NCBI RefSeq assembly: GCF_001476905.1
Contig: NZ_LDTE01000079.1
Span: forward strand, 1-49,951
DNA from: Sphingomonas sanguinis
Lineage (GTDB): Bacteria; Pseudomonadota; Alphaproteobacteria; Sphingomonadales; Sphingomonadaceae
Direction of reading: 5' to 3'
DNA: 49,951 nucleotides
Shown here piece after piece: positions 17,395-26,376 of this stretch. The notes under the pieces are model-generated. The model made no database searches, had not been told where the DNA came from, and worked only from the letters and a program-made list of their open reading frames with translations. The translations under genes were made by a program, and so were the position numbers. Each line of letters starts with the position of its first letter. Position 1 is the first letter of the stretch.

Positions 17395-18174
17395 TCAGAT
17401 GACCCGCTCGGCTTCCATCTTCTTGATCTCGGCGATCGCCTTGGCCGGGTTCAGACCCTTGGGGCAGACATTCGCGCAGTTCATGATCGTGTGACACCGG
17501 TACAGGCGGAACGGGTCTTCCAGCTCGTCCAGACGCTCGCCAGTCATCTCGTCGCGGCTGTCCGCCAGCCAGCGATAGGCCTGGAGCAGGATCGCCGGGC
17601 CCAGGAACTTGTCGCTGTTCCACCAATAGCTGGGGCACGAGGTCGAGCAGCAGGCGCACAGGATGCACTCGTACAGCCCGTCGAGCTTGGCGCGGTCGTC
17701 CGGCGACTGGAGGCGCTCCTTGCCCGACGGGGCGGGCGACACGGTCTGCAGCCACGGCTTGATCGAGGCATATTGGGCGTAGAAGTGCGTGAAGTCGGGG
17801 ACCAGATCCTTGACCACGTCCATGTGCGGCAGCGGCGTGATCTGAACAGTGCCCTTCACATCCTCGATCGCGGTGGTGCAGGCCAAGCCGTTGCGACCGT
17901 CGATGTTCATCGCGCACGACCCGCAAATGCCCTCACGGCACGAACGGCGGAAGGTCAGCGAGCTGTCCTGCTCGGCCTTCATCTTGATCAGCGCGTCGAG
18001 CACCATCGGACCGCATTCGTCCAGATCGATCTCGAACGTGTCGTAGCGCGGGTTCTGACCCGAATCGGGGTCGTAGCGGTACACCTTGAACTTCTTCAGG
18101 CGGCCGCCGGTGGTCGCCTTGTGCGTTTCGCCCTTCTTGATGACGCTGTTCTTCGGCAGGGCAAATTCGGCCAT
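17395..18174 (-). CDS. sdhB: Succinate dehydrogenase iron-sulfur subunit
   Basis: Iron-sulfur subunit of respiratory complex II, linking the FAD of SdhA to ubiquinone at the inner membrane. The 259-residue protein has the [2Fe-2S] set [15 protein letters not shown] with a later LAC, the [4Fe-4S] motif [16 protein letters not shown] and the [3Fe-4S]/[4Fe-4S] cluster partner motifs [20 protein letters not shown] 18174 (MAEFALPKN) is preferred over a GTG six bases upstream. sdhA, sdhC and sdhD are not adjacent: the next gene upstream is a ClpP-like protease. The other subunits must be elsewhere in the genome. Confidence 0.97.
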   Translation of the reverse strand: MAEFALPKNSVIKKGETHKATTGGRLKKFKVYRYDPDSGQNPRYDTFEIDLDECGPMVLDALIKMKAEQDSSLTFRRSCREGICGSCAMNIDGRNGLACTTAIEDVKGTVQITPLPHMDVVKDLVPDFTHFYAQYASIKPWLQTVSPAPSGKERLQSPDDRAKLDGLYECILCACCSTSCPSYWWNSDKFLGPAILLQAYRWLADSRDEMTGERLDELEDPFRLYRCHTIMNCANVCPKGLNPAKAIAEIKKMEAERVI

Positions 18175-18282
18175 GGTCACAAACCCGCTGGATGGGCCGA
18201 CAGGCTGTCGGCAAAGGATCGCCCCCGCCGATACATGACAGCGGCGCTTGTCGCAAATGTCTTGACCGATTTAGCCGCGGGT

Positions 18283-18858
18283 TCAGATCACATCAAGAAC
18301 GAGACCCAGGTCGCGCGCTTCCTCGGCATCGATATACCAGTTGCTGACCGCCTTTTCGCGCAAGGTATCGAACGACACCTGCGATCCGTTGACGATGGCG
18401 CGAAACCCCTCCTCCTGGATCAGGACCGACTGCTCGATCTCATGCAGCTTGGCCTTCAGGATCGCGGGCAGGCTGGTCAGCGGGCCGGTCAGGTCGACCG
18501 AGCCCGACATCTGTCGTTCGTGGAGCATCAGCCGGGTGCCGCGCGTCAGGAACCGCGTCTCGACCGGAAAGGCCGACATGAAGGTCGCACCCGCCGAGTA
18601 TACCGCAACCTTGCCCAGGAACAGCGTCTCGCGGCCGGTATAGTCGCGCAGCAGGCGGATCGAGTCGCCCATCGCCCGCGCCATTTCCGGGTCGCCGCCC
18701 AGCGTGGTGATCGACACGACCAACGGGCCATCCTGGTCAGCGGCGGCAAGCTGGTCCTTGAAACCGGCATACATCACCTCGTCCACCGTGCCGTAAAGCT
18801 GGATGTGCGGGCGGGCGAGCAGCGGATATTTCACCGCTCTGTTGGGCATGTCGTGCAT
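18283..18858 (-). CDS. ClpP-family (S14) serine peptidase homologue
   Basis: A 191-residue ClpP-like protein. The oxyanion region TTLGGDPEMARAMGDSI (51-67), the nucleophile motif VAVYSAGATFM (Ser88) and the His motif RLMLHERQM (His113) are evident, with the usual Ser-His spacing of 25. The C-terminal anchor WYIDAEEARDLGLVLDVI aligns with the ClpP ending RFLSAPEAVEYGLVDSI, which places Asn173 where ClpP has its catalytic Asp. About eleven extra residues lie between His and Asn. It is not the housekeeping clpP (no clpX or tig nearby). It may process a special substrate or act as a mixed-ring subunit. It lies 51 bases downstream of the phenylalanine hydroxylase gene, same strand. Confidence 0.8.
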   Translation of the reverse strand: MHDMPNRAVKYPLLARPHIQLYGTVDEVMYAGFKDQLAAADQDGPLVVSITTLGGDPEMARAMGDSIRLLRDYTGRETLFLGKVAVYSAGATFMSAFPVETRFLTRGTRLMLHERQMSGSVDLTGPLTSLPAILKAKLHEIEQSVLIQEEGFRAIVNGSQVSFDTLREKAVSNWYIDAEEARDLGLVLDVI

Positions 18859-18909
18859 GGGGTGGCGAACAGGGGGTGCGGGATAAGGTTCCGCCAGCCA
18901 AAGGATACC

Positions 18910-19779
18910 CTATCCCAGCTTCGCCTTCGCATAGTCCTGCGTTCCGTGCGTCACCAACGCGTCTCCATCGACAATCTCAGCGACGGGAATGTCCGGCAAC
19001 GCCTTGATCTCCTCGTAGAGCGGCGCGAAGTCCGTCTCCAGCGTGGTCTTGAGCAGATCCTCGTAACTCGGGATCACGAAGTAATTCTGCTGGAAATCGT
19101 CGATGCGATATTCCGTCCGCATCACGCGGGCGAGGTCGAAGCCGATCCGGTTGGGGCTCGGGTCCTCCAGCGCGAAGCGGCTCTCCGAATAGCTCGACAC
19201 GATTCCCGCGCCGTAGATCCGCAAATCGCCATCCTCGCGCACCAGCCCGAACTCGACCGTGTACCAGTAGAGCCGCCCCAGATATTTCAGCGCATCCATG
19301 CCCAGCGCGCGCTGCCCGCCGCGCCCATAGGCGGCCAGATAATCGGCGAAGACGGGATCGGCGAGCATCGGCACATGGCCGAACACGTCATGGAAGACGT
19401 CGGGCTCCTGCAGGTAATCCAGCTGGTCGGGCCGCCGGATGAAATTGCCCGCGACGAAACGGCGATTGGCCATATGGTCGAAGAACACATCGTCGGGCAC
19501 CAGCCCCGGTACCGCGACCACCTGCCACCCGGTCAGCTTCATCAGCCGTTCGGACAGTTCCTCGAAATCGGGAATGCCCGGCCGCGACAGCTTGAGCACG
19601 TCCAGCCCGCGAAGATACGCTTCCGATGCCCGTCCGGGCAGCAATTGGGACTGGCGCGCGAACAGCGTATCCCATGTCGCGTGTTCTTCCGCCGTGTAAT
19701 GCTCCCACCCCTGCGGGATGGTCCAGTCGGCTCCGGCCCCTTCGGGCGGGGCAGCGAGAACATGGGTATCCTGTGCCAT
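18910..19779 (-). CDS. phhA: Phenylalanine 4-monooxygenase
   Basis: Iron- and pterin-dependent hydroxylation of phenylalanine to tyrosine. The 289-residue protein is of the bacterial monomeric type. Iron ligands are visible as H130 and H135 in EPDVFHDVFGHVPML and E176 in WYTVEFGLV; the pterin-binding region VVAVPGLVPDDVFFDHMANRRF is present. The family's usual partner, pterin carbinolamine dehydratase (phhB), is not in the window. The start ATG is only 14 bases from the divergent DUF2459 gene, so its promoter should lie inside that gene's 5' part. No good ribosome binding site is seen. Confidence 0.95.
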   Translation of the reverse strand: MAQDTHVLAAPPEGAGADWTIPQGWEHYTAEEHATWDTLFARQSQLLPGRASEAYLRGLDVLKLSRPGIPDFEELSERLMKLTGWQVVAVPGLVPDDVFFDHMANRRFVAGNFIRRPDQLDYLQEPDVFHDVFGHVPMLADPVFADYLAAYGRGGQRALGMDALKYLGRLYWYTVEFGLVREDGDLRIYGAGIVSSYSESRFALEDPSPNRIGFDLARVMRTEYRIDDFQQNYFVIPSYEDLLKTTLETDFAPLYEEIKALPDIPVAEIVDGDALVTHGTQDYAKAKLG

Positions 19780-19793
19780 GCGGAGAGCCTATC

Positions 19794-20489
19794 ATGATGA
19801 TGGTGACAAATGAAACCATATCGTGGCGACGACTGGGGCGCGTTGCAAGGGGCGTTGCGGCCGCGATCGGCTTGATCCTGTTCGGTTATTTCGGCCTGGG
19901 GCTGACGCTGGGCGCAATTCCCCGGACGACCGCCCCCCTGCCGGCCGCCGGGGCGGATGCCATCACCATCTTCGTCGAGTCGAGCGCGATCCACACCGCG
20001 ATCATCGTGCCCATACAGGCGGCGGGGGTGGACTGGCGCGACTGGGCACCGGGGCAGGATTTGCGCGACCCGCGCTATGCGGGCTTTCCCTTCCTCGCCA
20101 TCGGCTGGGGTGAGGCGGGCTTCTTTCGCGAAACGCCGCACTGGCGTGACGTGAAAGCCGGTACGATCCTGCGCGCCGCATTCGGCAGCGACCGGACGCT
20201 GATCCATGTCGACCATCTGCCGCTCCCCCGCGCCAATGGCGACGATGTCCGCGCGGTGCGCCTGTCGCCGCAAGCCTATCGCCGCCTGGTCGGCGTCATC
20301 CAGACAAGCTGGAAACGCGGCGGGCCGCATTATCCGGGTTATGACGTGTACGATGCCTTTTACGAGGCAAACGGGCGATACAGCGCCGCCCATACCTGCA
20401 ACAGCTGGACCGGCGATGCGCTGGCGGCGGCAGGGGTGCGGATGGGGTGGTGGACGCCCTTCCCAGCATCGGTGATGACATGGCTGTGA
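19794..20489 (+). CDS. DUF2459 (TIGR02117) family protein
   Basis: A 231-residue protein of the DUF2459/TIGR02117 family, of unknown function. An N-terminal membrane segment (GVAAAIGLILFGYFGLGLTL, about residues 18-38) is followed by the conserved domain: ITIFVESSAIHTAIIVP, then FPFLAIGWGEAGFFRETPHWRD, then YDVYDAFYEANGRYSAAHTCNSWTGDALAAAG. The conserved His and Cys in SAAHTCNSW suggest an NlpC/papain-like or amidase-like active site, but this is speculation. Three tandem ATG codons occur; the first, at 19794, has GGAG eight bases upstream. It overlaps the next gene by 10 bases. Confidence 0.82.
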   Translation: MMMVTNETISWRRLGRVARGVAAAIGLILFGYFGLGLTLGAIPRTTAPLPAAGADAITIFVESSAIHTAIIVPIQAAGVDWRDWAPGQDLRDPRYAGFPFLAIGWGEAGFFRETPHWRDVKAGTILRAAFGSDRTLIHVDHLPLPRANGDDVRAVRLSPQAYRRLVGVIQTSWKRGGPHYPGYDVYDAFYEANGRYSAAHTCNSWTGDALAAAGVRMGWWTPFPASVMTWL

Positions 20490-21190
20490 TCCCGCCGCCC
20501 TCCAAGGCGCTGTGGGCCGCCGAACTGCCCCGCGCCTTGTGGATGGGCGCGACATGGTTGCGGCACCGCGCGGAACTGGCCGCCGTGCCGCATGGCGATG
20601 GGCGGACGGTCATGGTGCTGCCCGGCCTGTTCAACACCGACGCCGCGACGGTCCTGCTGCGCCGCTACCTGGCCGCCAAGGGCTACCGCGTCCATGGCTG
20701 GAGGCTGGGCCGTAACCGGGGCGTGCGCAGCGTCGGGACGGAGGCCGAGCGATTGATCGCCCGCATCGAGTCGCTGTCCGACAACGGACCGATGACGTTG
20801 ATCGGTATCAGCCTGGGCGGGATCATGGCGCGAATGGCGGCGCAAGGACGCCCCGATCTGGTCGCGGGCGTGGTCACCATATCCTCGCCCTATGCCGGGC
20901 CGCCGCGCGCGACCAATGTGTGGAAAGCGTTCGAGCGGCTGACCGGCGAGCGGGTCGACGATCCCGCCGTCCTGGCCCGCTCGGCGGCGATCGCGGGGCC
21001 GCTGCCCTGCCCCGCGGCCGCGATCTGGAGCCGGAGCGACGGGCTGGTCGCCGGGATCATCTGTCGCGACGATGCGACTCCGTCGGTCGAAGTCCGCTCC
21101 AGCCATTTATGGGTCCAGCATCGGCCGCAGGTGCTGGCAGCGGTGGCGACCATCCTCGCCGGATGGCCGCCACCCGTCAGCGATCAATAA
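20480..21190 (+). CDS. Alpha/beta-hydrolase family protein
   Basis: A 236-residue protein of the alpha/beta-hydrolase fold, lipase-like. The nucleophile elbow GISLGG (Ser near 113) is preceded by the oxyanion strand VMVLPGLFNTD, and a late His appears in SSHLWVQHRP; the acid is probably the Asp in WSRSDGLV. Substrate is unknown; resemblance is to the bacterial lipase/PGAP1-like group. ATG 20480 lies within the end of the DUF2459 gene, so the pair is translationally coupled. Its 3' end overlaps that of the convergent lipoprotein gene by 7 bases. Confidence 0.82.
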   Translation: MAVIPPPSKALWAAELPRALWMGATWLRHRAELAAVPHGDGRTVMVLPGLFNTDAATVLLRRYLAAKGYRVHGWRLGRNRGVRSVGTEAERLIARIESLSDNGPMTLIGISLGGIMARMAAQGRPDLVAGVVTISSPYAGPPRATNVWKAFERLTGERVDDPAVLARSAAIAGPLPCPAAAIWSRSDGLVAGIICRDDATPSVEVRSSHLWVQHRPQVLAAVATILAGWPPPVSDQ

Positions 21191-21492
21191 CCGGCGCGGT
21201 ACCCGTCATAGCCCTGCTGGCTGGGCTGCCCCTGCGGGTTCTGCTGGCATTGCTCCGGGTGCTTGCGACACTGCTTCTCATAGTCGCGGCGAGCGCGGCC
21301 TTCCTTGGCCTCCTGCTTGCGCATCTTGCGGCCGTAATTGCGGTCCGCCTCGTCCTGGCTGGTCGTGGTCCAGTCGACCACCTGCCCCGCCGCCTGGAAC
21401 GGCGCCTTCACCACGCTGGCCACCGTCTTGACGCAGCCTCCGGTCGCCAGCGGCAGGGTCAGGACGGCGAGTTTCAGGACGAGGTTACGCAT
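21184..21492 (-). CDS. Small lipoprotein, hypothetical
   Basis: A 102-residue protein starting MRNLVLKLAVLTLPLATGGC, a lipoprotein signal with lipobox ATGGC and Cys20 as the lipidated residue. The mature part is polar, rich in charged residues and Gln (KHPEQCQQNPQGQPSQQG), with a second cysteine pair-like region KQCRKHPEQC. No domain is recognised. It starts 13 bases after glpQ on the same strand and is probably cotranscribed with it. Outer-membrane or periplasmic location is inferred from the signal. Confidence 0.75.
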   Translation of the reverse strand: MRNLVLKLAVLTLPLATGGCVKTVASVVKAPFQAAGQVVDWTTTSQDEADRNYGRKMRKQEAKEGRARRDYEKQCRKHPEQCQQNPQGQPSQQGYDGYRAGY

Positions 21493-21505
21493 GGTACGGG
21501 ATCTT

Positions 21506-22576
21506 TCAGCGGGCGCGCAAAAAAGCGTTGCGCGTTTCTATACCGATGTGCGGGAAATCGGTGAAGAAACCGTCGATGCCCTGGCCCAGCGCGGCGCGAA
21601 TTTCGCCCGCGACATCGCCATGCGCCTTGGGATCGGTGCCCTTTCGGAAGGCAGGCCGCACGAAGTAATTTTCCGCGCGGTACGTCCAGGGATGGACGCG
21701 CAGGCCCGCCGCATGGGCATCGGCCACCAGCGTCGTCGGCGCATCGCCGTTCCACAGCATCGCCTTGTCGGGCCCGATGCCCCAGGCATAGGTCGCGACC
21801 TGCTTCAACCCTTCCGGCGTCATCATCGCGGCATAGCTGGGCGCGGCCTTGTCCGCCGGGCCGTCTTCACCCGCGACCAGCTGGATCAGGCGGATGCCGG
21901 TCATCGTCTTCAGATGCTTGAGGTTGTTCACCTCGAACGACTGGATGAAGACCGGCGCCTCGGCGGTCGTCCAACCCGCCTTGGTCAGCGCGGCCACCAG
22001 GGCTGCGTCGGTGCCCTTGCCGATGCTTGCGAAATAGGTCGGGTGCTTGGTTTCGGGATAGATGGAGATGGTGCGCCCGGTGTCCTTCGTCCGCTGCTTG
22101 GCGAGCGCGATGATCTCCTCCAGCGTCGGGATCTGGAACTGCCCGTCATAGGCGGTCGAGCGCAGCTGCGGCAGGCGTTCGCGGGCGCGCAGGGTCTTCA
22201 GCTCGGCCAGCGTGAAGTCCTCGGTGAACCAGCCGGTTTCGGTCTGGCCGTCGATGGTCTTCGTCGTCTTACGGTCGGCGAACTCGGGATGCGACGCGAC
22301 ATCGGTGGTGCCCGAAATCTCATTCTCGTGCCGGGCGACCAGATGGCCGTCCTTGGTCGGCACCAGATCGGGCTCGATCACGTCGGCGCCCTCCCGGATC
22401 GCGAGATCATAGGCGGCCAGCGTGTGTTCGGGGCGCTCCCCGCTCGCCCCCCGATGCGCGATGACGATGGGCGAGGACAGCGGCTTGGCGGTTTCGGCGG
22501 ACATGGCCTCACCCTGCCCGATCACGAGCAACGCGGCAATGAGAGTGGTTCGCAACGGGAAACCCAACAGATTCAT
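21506..22576 (-). CDS. glpQ: Glycerophosphodiester phosphodiesterase
   Basis: Hydrolyses glycerophosphodiesters, released from phospholipids, to glycerol 3-phosphate and an alcohol. The 356-residue protein has a signal peptide (TTLIAALLVIGQGEAMSAE), so it acts in the periplasm. The active-site segments are IAHRGASGERPEHT (His and Arg), ADVIEPDLVPTKDGHLVARHE (Glu, Asp, His) and IYPETKHPTYF. It is the longer periplasmic GlpQ type rather than the cytosolic UgpQ type. No glpT or ugp transporter is nearby. It is divergent from the paoA-like gene with only 41 bases between them. Confidence 0.94.
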   Translation of the reverse strand: MNLLGFPLRTTLIAALLVIGQGEAMSAETAKPLSSPIVIAHRGASGERPEHTLAAYDLAIREGADVIEPDLVPTKDGHLVARHENEISGTTDVASHPEFADRKTTKTIDGQTETGWFTEDFTLAELKTLRARERLPQLRSTAYDGQFQIPTLEEIIALAKQRTKDTGRTISIYPETKHPTYFASIGKGTDAALVAALTKAGWTTAEAPVFIQSFEVNNLKHLKTMTGIRLIQLVAGEDGPADKAAPSYAAMMTPEGLKQVATYAWGIGPDKAMLWNGDAPTTLVADAHAAGLRVHPWTYRAENYFVRPAFRKGTDPKAHGDVAGEIRAALGQGIDGFFTDFPHIGIETRNAFLRAR

Positions 22577-22617
22577 GGCGTTTGTTCATCCAATTGTAAT
22601 CCCAAGGGGATGGCGCG
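22577..22617. promoter_or_regulatory. 41-base divergent gap between glpQ and the molybdenum hydroxylase operon
   Basis: The gap contains AAGGGGA (22604-22610), a good ribosome binding site for the paoA-like gene seven bases before its ATG, and a palindromic CAATTG. It is too short to hold two separate promoters comfortably, so at least one promoter lies inside a coding region. Confidence 0.4.
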
Positions 22618-23154
22618 ATGCATTTCACAATCAATGGTCAATCGCATGACATCGAGGTCGATGTCCGAACGTCGCTGCTCGATCTATGTCGCGAACATCT
22701 GGGGCTGACCGGCTCCAAAAAGGGCTGCGACCATGGCCAGTGCGGCGCATGCACCATGCTGGTCGATGGCCGCCGTATCAACAGCTGTCTGACGCTGGCC
22801 GTGATGCATCAGGATGACGAGATCACCACGATCGAGGGTCTGGGCCAGCCGGGCAACCTCCATCCCATGCAGGACGCCTTTGTCCGGCATGACGGCTATC
22901 AGTGCGGCTATTGCACGCCGGGCCAGATTTGCTCGGCGGTCGGTATGCTGGCCGAGGTCGCCAAGGGCTGGCCCAGCCATGTCACCGAGGATCTGGGCCA
23001 TGCCGAGCTGACGGTCGAGGAAATCTCGGAACGGATGAGCGGCAATCTGTGCCGCTGTGCCGCCTATCCCAATATCGTCGATGCCATTCGCGAAGTAGCC
23101 GGACAGGGCAACCGCAATCCCAATGACGACGTCGGCAAGGAGGTCGCGGCATGA
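22618..23154 (+). CDS. Molybdenum hydroxylase, [2Fe-2S] subunit (PaoA/YagT-like)
   Basis: Electron-transfer subunit of a three-subunit aldehyde/xanthine-type oxidoreductase. The 178-residue protein has a plant-type cluster ([18 protein letters not shown] with a later NSC) and the second cluster ([13 protein letters not shown] and [11 protein letters not shown]), the standard two-cluster layout. Unlike E. coli PaoA, it starts directly in the ferredoxin domain and shows no twin-arginine signal, so the complex is probably cytoplasmic. Its stop overlaps the next start as ATGA. It is the first gene of a five-gene overlapping operon ending with a mocA-like gene. Confidence 0.92.
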   Translation: MHFTINGQSHDIEVDVRTSLLDLCREHLGLTGSKKGCDHGQCGACTMLVDGRRINSCLTLAVMHQDDEITTIEGLGQPGNLHPMQDAFVRHDGYQCGYCTPGQICSAVGMLAEVAKGWPSHVTEDLGHAELTVEEISERMSGNLCRCAAYPNIVDAIREVAGQGNRNPNDDVGKEVAA

Positions 23155-24134
23155 AACCGTTCGACTATGCCCGCGCCGACTCGGTCGCCACCGCCACCCG
23201 CGATGGCGCAGCGCCCGGCGCACGCTTCATCGCGGGCGGCACCAACTTGCTCGACCTGATGAAGTTGCAGGTCGAGACGCCCGAGACGCTGATCGATATC
23301 AGCCGCCTGGAGCTGGGCGCGATCGAGGAGCGCGAGGATGGCGGGCTGACCATCGGCGCGCTGGTGCCCAACAGCGACCTGGCGGCCGATGCGCGTGTCA
23401 TCGAGCGCTATCCGGTGCTGTCGCGCGCCTTGCTGGCGGGCGCGTCGGGGCAGTTGCGCAACAAGGCCTCGACCGGCGGCAATCTGCTCCAGCGGACGCG
23501 CTGCTATTATTTCTACGACCCCGCCACCCCCTGCAACAAGCGCGAGCCGGGTAGCGGATGTTCGGCGATCGGTGGCGAGAACCGCATCCTGGCGATCCTC
23601 GGCACCTCGGACCAGTGTATCGCGACGCATCCCAGCGACATGGCGGTCGCCATGCGCGCGCTGGAGGCCGTCATCGTCACGCAAAAGCCCGATGGCGACC
23701 GCCGCCGGATCGCGATCGGCGAATTCTATCGCCTGCCCGGAGCCACGCCCGAGATCGAGAATGTGCTGGAGCCGGGTGAATTGATCACCCATGTCGAACT
23801 GCCCCCCGCGCCTGCGGGCAAGCAGACCTATCGCAAGGTGCGCGACCGGGCATCCTATGCCTTTGCGCTGGTATCGGTGGCGGGCATCGTTGCGGTCGAG
23901 GATGGCAAGATCGCCTCGGCGCGTCTGGCCTTTGGCGGCCTAGGCCCGATGCCGTGGCGTGACGAAGCGTTGGAAGCCGCACTGGTCGGCCAGGCCCCGA
24001 CCGATGCCGCCTTCCACGCCGCCGCCGACGCGCTGCTGGCCGAGGCCCAAGGCCATGGCTCGAACGACTTCAAGATTCCGCTGACGCGCCGCACACTTAT
24101 CGCGACGCTCCGTGAACTGACGCAGGAGGGCTGA
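23151..24134 (+). CDS. Molybdenum hydroxylase, FAD subunit with extra iron-sulfur segment (PaoB/YagS-like)
   Basis: A 327-residue FAD-binding subunit. The FAD motifs [13 protein letters not shown] (near 25-37) and [15 protein letters not shown] are clear. Between about 118 and 165 lies a cysteine-containing insertion ([40 protein letters not shown]). E. coli PaoB binds a [4Fe-4S] cluster in a corresponding insertion, so the same is inferred here. Electrons would pass from the molybdenum subunit via the clusters to FAD. It overlaps paoA-like by four bases and is followed after four bases by the large subunit. Confidence 0.92.
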   Translation: MKPFDYARADSVATATRDGAAPGARFIAGGTNLLDLMKLQVETPETLIDISRLELGAIEEREDGGLTIGALVPNSDLAADARVIERYPVLSRALLAGASGQLRNKASTGGNLLQRTRCYYFYDPATPCNKREPGSGCSAIGGENRILAILGTSDQCIATHPSDMAVAMRALEAVIVTQKPDGDRRRIAIGEFYRLPGATPEIENVLEPGELITHVELPPAPAGKQTYRKVRDRASYAFALVSVAGIVAVEDGKIASARLAFGGLGPMPWRDEALEAALVGQAPTDAAFHAAADALLAEAQGHGSNDFKIPLTRRTLIATLRELTQEG

Positions 24135-24138
24135 TCCC

Positions 24139-26376
24139 ATGCTCGGATTCGGCAAGGACGACACGAACGCGCTGACCATGAATCAGCCGCATCCCGACAG
24201 CCTGCTCGACACGGGCGTGCAGGGGGTAATTTCCAAACCGCTCGACCGGGTGGACGGCCCTAAAAAGGTGACGGGCACCGCCACCTACGCCGCCGAATAC
24301 GCCATCGAAAACTGCGCGCATGGCGTGCTGGTCAGCGCGACCAAGGGGCACGCCAAGATCAAATCGATCGACGCCGATGCGGTGAAGGCCATCCCCGGCG
24401 TCATCGACGTCATCACCGACTACGAGACCTTCATTCGCAATTCGCAGCAGGGCGGTGAAACGAGCGCCCCGACGCAAGGGGTGCGCACGGTCGACTATTT
24501 CGGCGAGATCATCGCCATCGTCGTCGCCGAGAGCTTCGAGATCGCCCGCGACGCGGCCAAGCGCCTGAAGGTCGATTACGAACCGCTCGACGGTGTGTTC
24601 GATTACGAGGCGAACAAGGACGAGGCCGAGCCCGCCCCCGACGGCCTGATCAAGGGCCATTACGACAAGGGCGATTTCGACCAGGCGTTCGAGGGCTCGG
24701 CAGTGAAGGTCGACGTGACCTATACCACCCCCAGCCAGAACTCCGCCGCGATGGAGCCGCACGCCTCGATCGCGGTGTGGGAGGACGATGCGCTGACCCT
24801 CTACGGTGCCTATCAGATGCCGACGTCGGATGCGCAGCAGCTCGCCAAGTCGCTGGGTATCTCGCCGTCCAAGGTGCGGATCATCTCGCGCTATATCGGT
24901 GGGGGCTTCGGATCGAAGCTGGGTATCGCGCCCGAAAGCGTCGCCGCCGCCATCGCCGCCAAGCGGCTCGGCCGCCCGGTCAAGGCGGTGATGCTGCGCC
25001 AGCAGGTGTTCGACGCCACCGTCCGCCGCTCCAACACCGAACAGCGGATGCGACTGGGCGCGGAAGCCGGTGGACGAATCGTCGCGCTGGGACATGAGGC
25101 GATCACGTCGAACCTGCCCGACGAGGACTTTTTCGAGCCCGTCGGGATCGGCACCCACTTCCTCTATGCGGGCGAGAATCGGCGGATCAATCACGACGTG
25201 GTGCGGCTGAACTGGCTGCTCTCCGGCTCGATGCGCGCGCCGGGCGAGGCGGTCGGCATGGTCGGGCTGGAATGCGCGATGGACGAACTGGCCGAAGCGG
25301 TCGGCATCGATCCGATCGCCCTGCGCAAGATCAACGATCCCGAACAGGACCCCGAGTTGAAGGTCCCCTATTCCTCGCGGCAACTGACCCGCGCGCTGGA
25401 GGAAGGCGCCAAGCATTTCGGCTGGGACCAGCGCCAGGCGCCGGGCGCGCGGCGGGAGGGCGACTGGCTGATCGGCATGGGCGTGGCCTCGGCCGCGCGA
25501 TCCAATATGCTCCAGCAGTCGTCCGCCAAGGTGGAACTCCACCCCGACGGCACCGCGACCGTCAGCTCGGCGATGACCGACATCGGCACGGGCAGCTATA
25601 CGATCATGGCGCAGATCGCCGCCGAGATTCTCGGTCTGCCGGTCGAGAAGATCAGCATGGCGCTGGGCGACACCAACGATCCCCCCGCCGCCGGGTCGGG
25701 CGGGTCCTGGGGAGCGGGATCGGCAGGCTCGGCGGTCTATCTGGCGGCCGAACGGGTGCGCGAGAAGCTGGCCAAGGCGATGGGCGTCGACACGGACAGC
25801 CTGACGCTCAAGGACGGCATGGCGATCGGCGACAATCGCTCGGTCCCGATCGGCGAACTGTTCGGCAAGGAAAGCCTGTCTGCCGTGGGCACGATCAAGC
25901 CCGGCCAACAGGAAAAGCAGTTCAACCAGGCCAGCTATGGCGCGCACTTCGTCGAGGTCGGCGTGAACGTCGTCACCGGCGAGGTCCGCGTGCGGCGGAT
26001 GCTGGGCGTGTTCGCGGCGGGGCGCGTGCTCAACGCGAAGACCGCCCGCTCGCAATGCCTGGGCGGCATGACCTTCGGCATCGGCACCGCGCTGACCGAG
26101 GAGCTGATCCACGATCCGCGCACCGGCAAGCTGGTCAATCACGACCTCGCCGAATATCATGTGCCAGTGAACGCCGATGTGCCCCAGCTGGAGGTCCATT
26201 TCCTCGACGAACGCGACATCCACGCCAACCCGATCCATGCCAAGGGGATCGGTGAGCTGGGCATTTCCGGCGCGGCCCCGGCGGTCGTCAACGCCATCTA
26301 CAACGCCACCGGCGTGCGGGTGCGCGAGATGCCGGTGACGCTCGACAAGCTGCTCGATCATCTTCCGGCTCTTTGA
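24139..26376 (+). CDS. Molybdenum hydroxylase, molybdopterin subunit (PaoC/YagR-like)
   Basis: Catalytic subunit (745 residues) carrying the molybdenum cofactor, which hydroxylates substrates such as aldehydes with water oxygen. Visible motifs: the N-terminal KPLDRVDGPKKVTGTATYAAEY of the family, the cofactor-binding GGGFGSK (near 254-260), SGSMRAPGEAVGM, GSGGSWGAGSAGSA, and the C-terminal KGIGELGISGAAPAVVNA with the expected catalytic Glu near residue 706. Closest in layout to E. coli PaoC, which uses a cytosine dinucleotide form of the cofactor and acts on aromatic aldehydes. Substrate here is inferred only. GGAGG precedes the start. Confidence 0.93.
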   Translation: MLGFGKDDTNALTMNQPHPDSLLDTGVQGVISKPLDRVDGPKKVTGTATYAAEYAIENCAHGVLVSATKGHAKIKSIDADAVKAIPGVIDVITDYETFIRNSQQGGETSAPTQGVRTVDYFGEIIAIVVAESFEIARDAAKRLKVDYEPLDGVFDYEANKDEAEPAPDGLIKGHYDKGDFDQAFEGSAVKVDVTYTTPSQNSAAMEPHASIAVWEDDALTLYGAYQMPTSDAQQLAKSLGISPSKVRIISRYIGGGFGSKLGIAPESVAAAIAAKRLGRPVKAVMLRQQVFDATVRRSNTEQRMRLGAEAGGRIVALGHEAITSNLPDEDFFEPVGIGTHFLYAGENRRINHDVVRLNWLLSGSMRAPGEAVGMVGLECAMDELAEAVGIDPIALRKINDPEQDPELKVPYSSRQLTRALEEGAKHFGWDQRQAPGARREGDWLIGMGVASAARSNMLQQSSAKVELHPDGTATVSSAMTDIGTGSYTIMAQIAAEILGLPVEKISMALGDTNDPPAAGSGGSWGAGSAGSAVYLAAERVREKLAKAMGVDTDSLTLKDGMAIGDNRSVPIGELFGKESLSAVGTIKPGQQEKQFNQASYGAHFVEVGVNVVTGEVRVRRMLGVFAAGRVLNAKTARSQCLGGMTFGIGTALTEELIHDPRTGKLVNHDLAEYHVPVNADVPQLEVHFLDERDIHANPIHAKGIGELGISGAAPAVVNAIYNATGVRVREMPVTLDKLLDHLPAL

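Noticed and set aside
16648..19797. A 1,049-codon open frame on the plus strand, spanning zapE to phhA.
   Set aside because: It runs through four real minus-strand genes and two repeats; the translation is Arg/Gly/His-rich and resembles no protein family.
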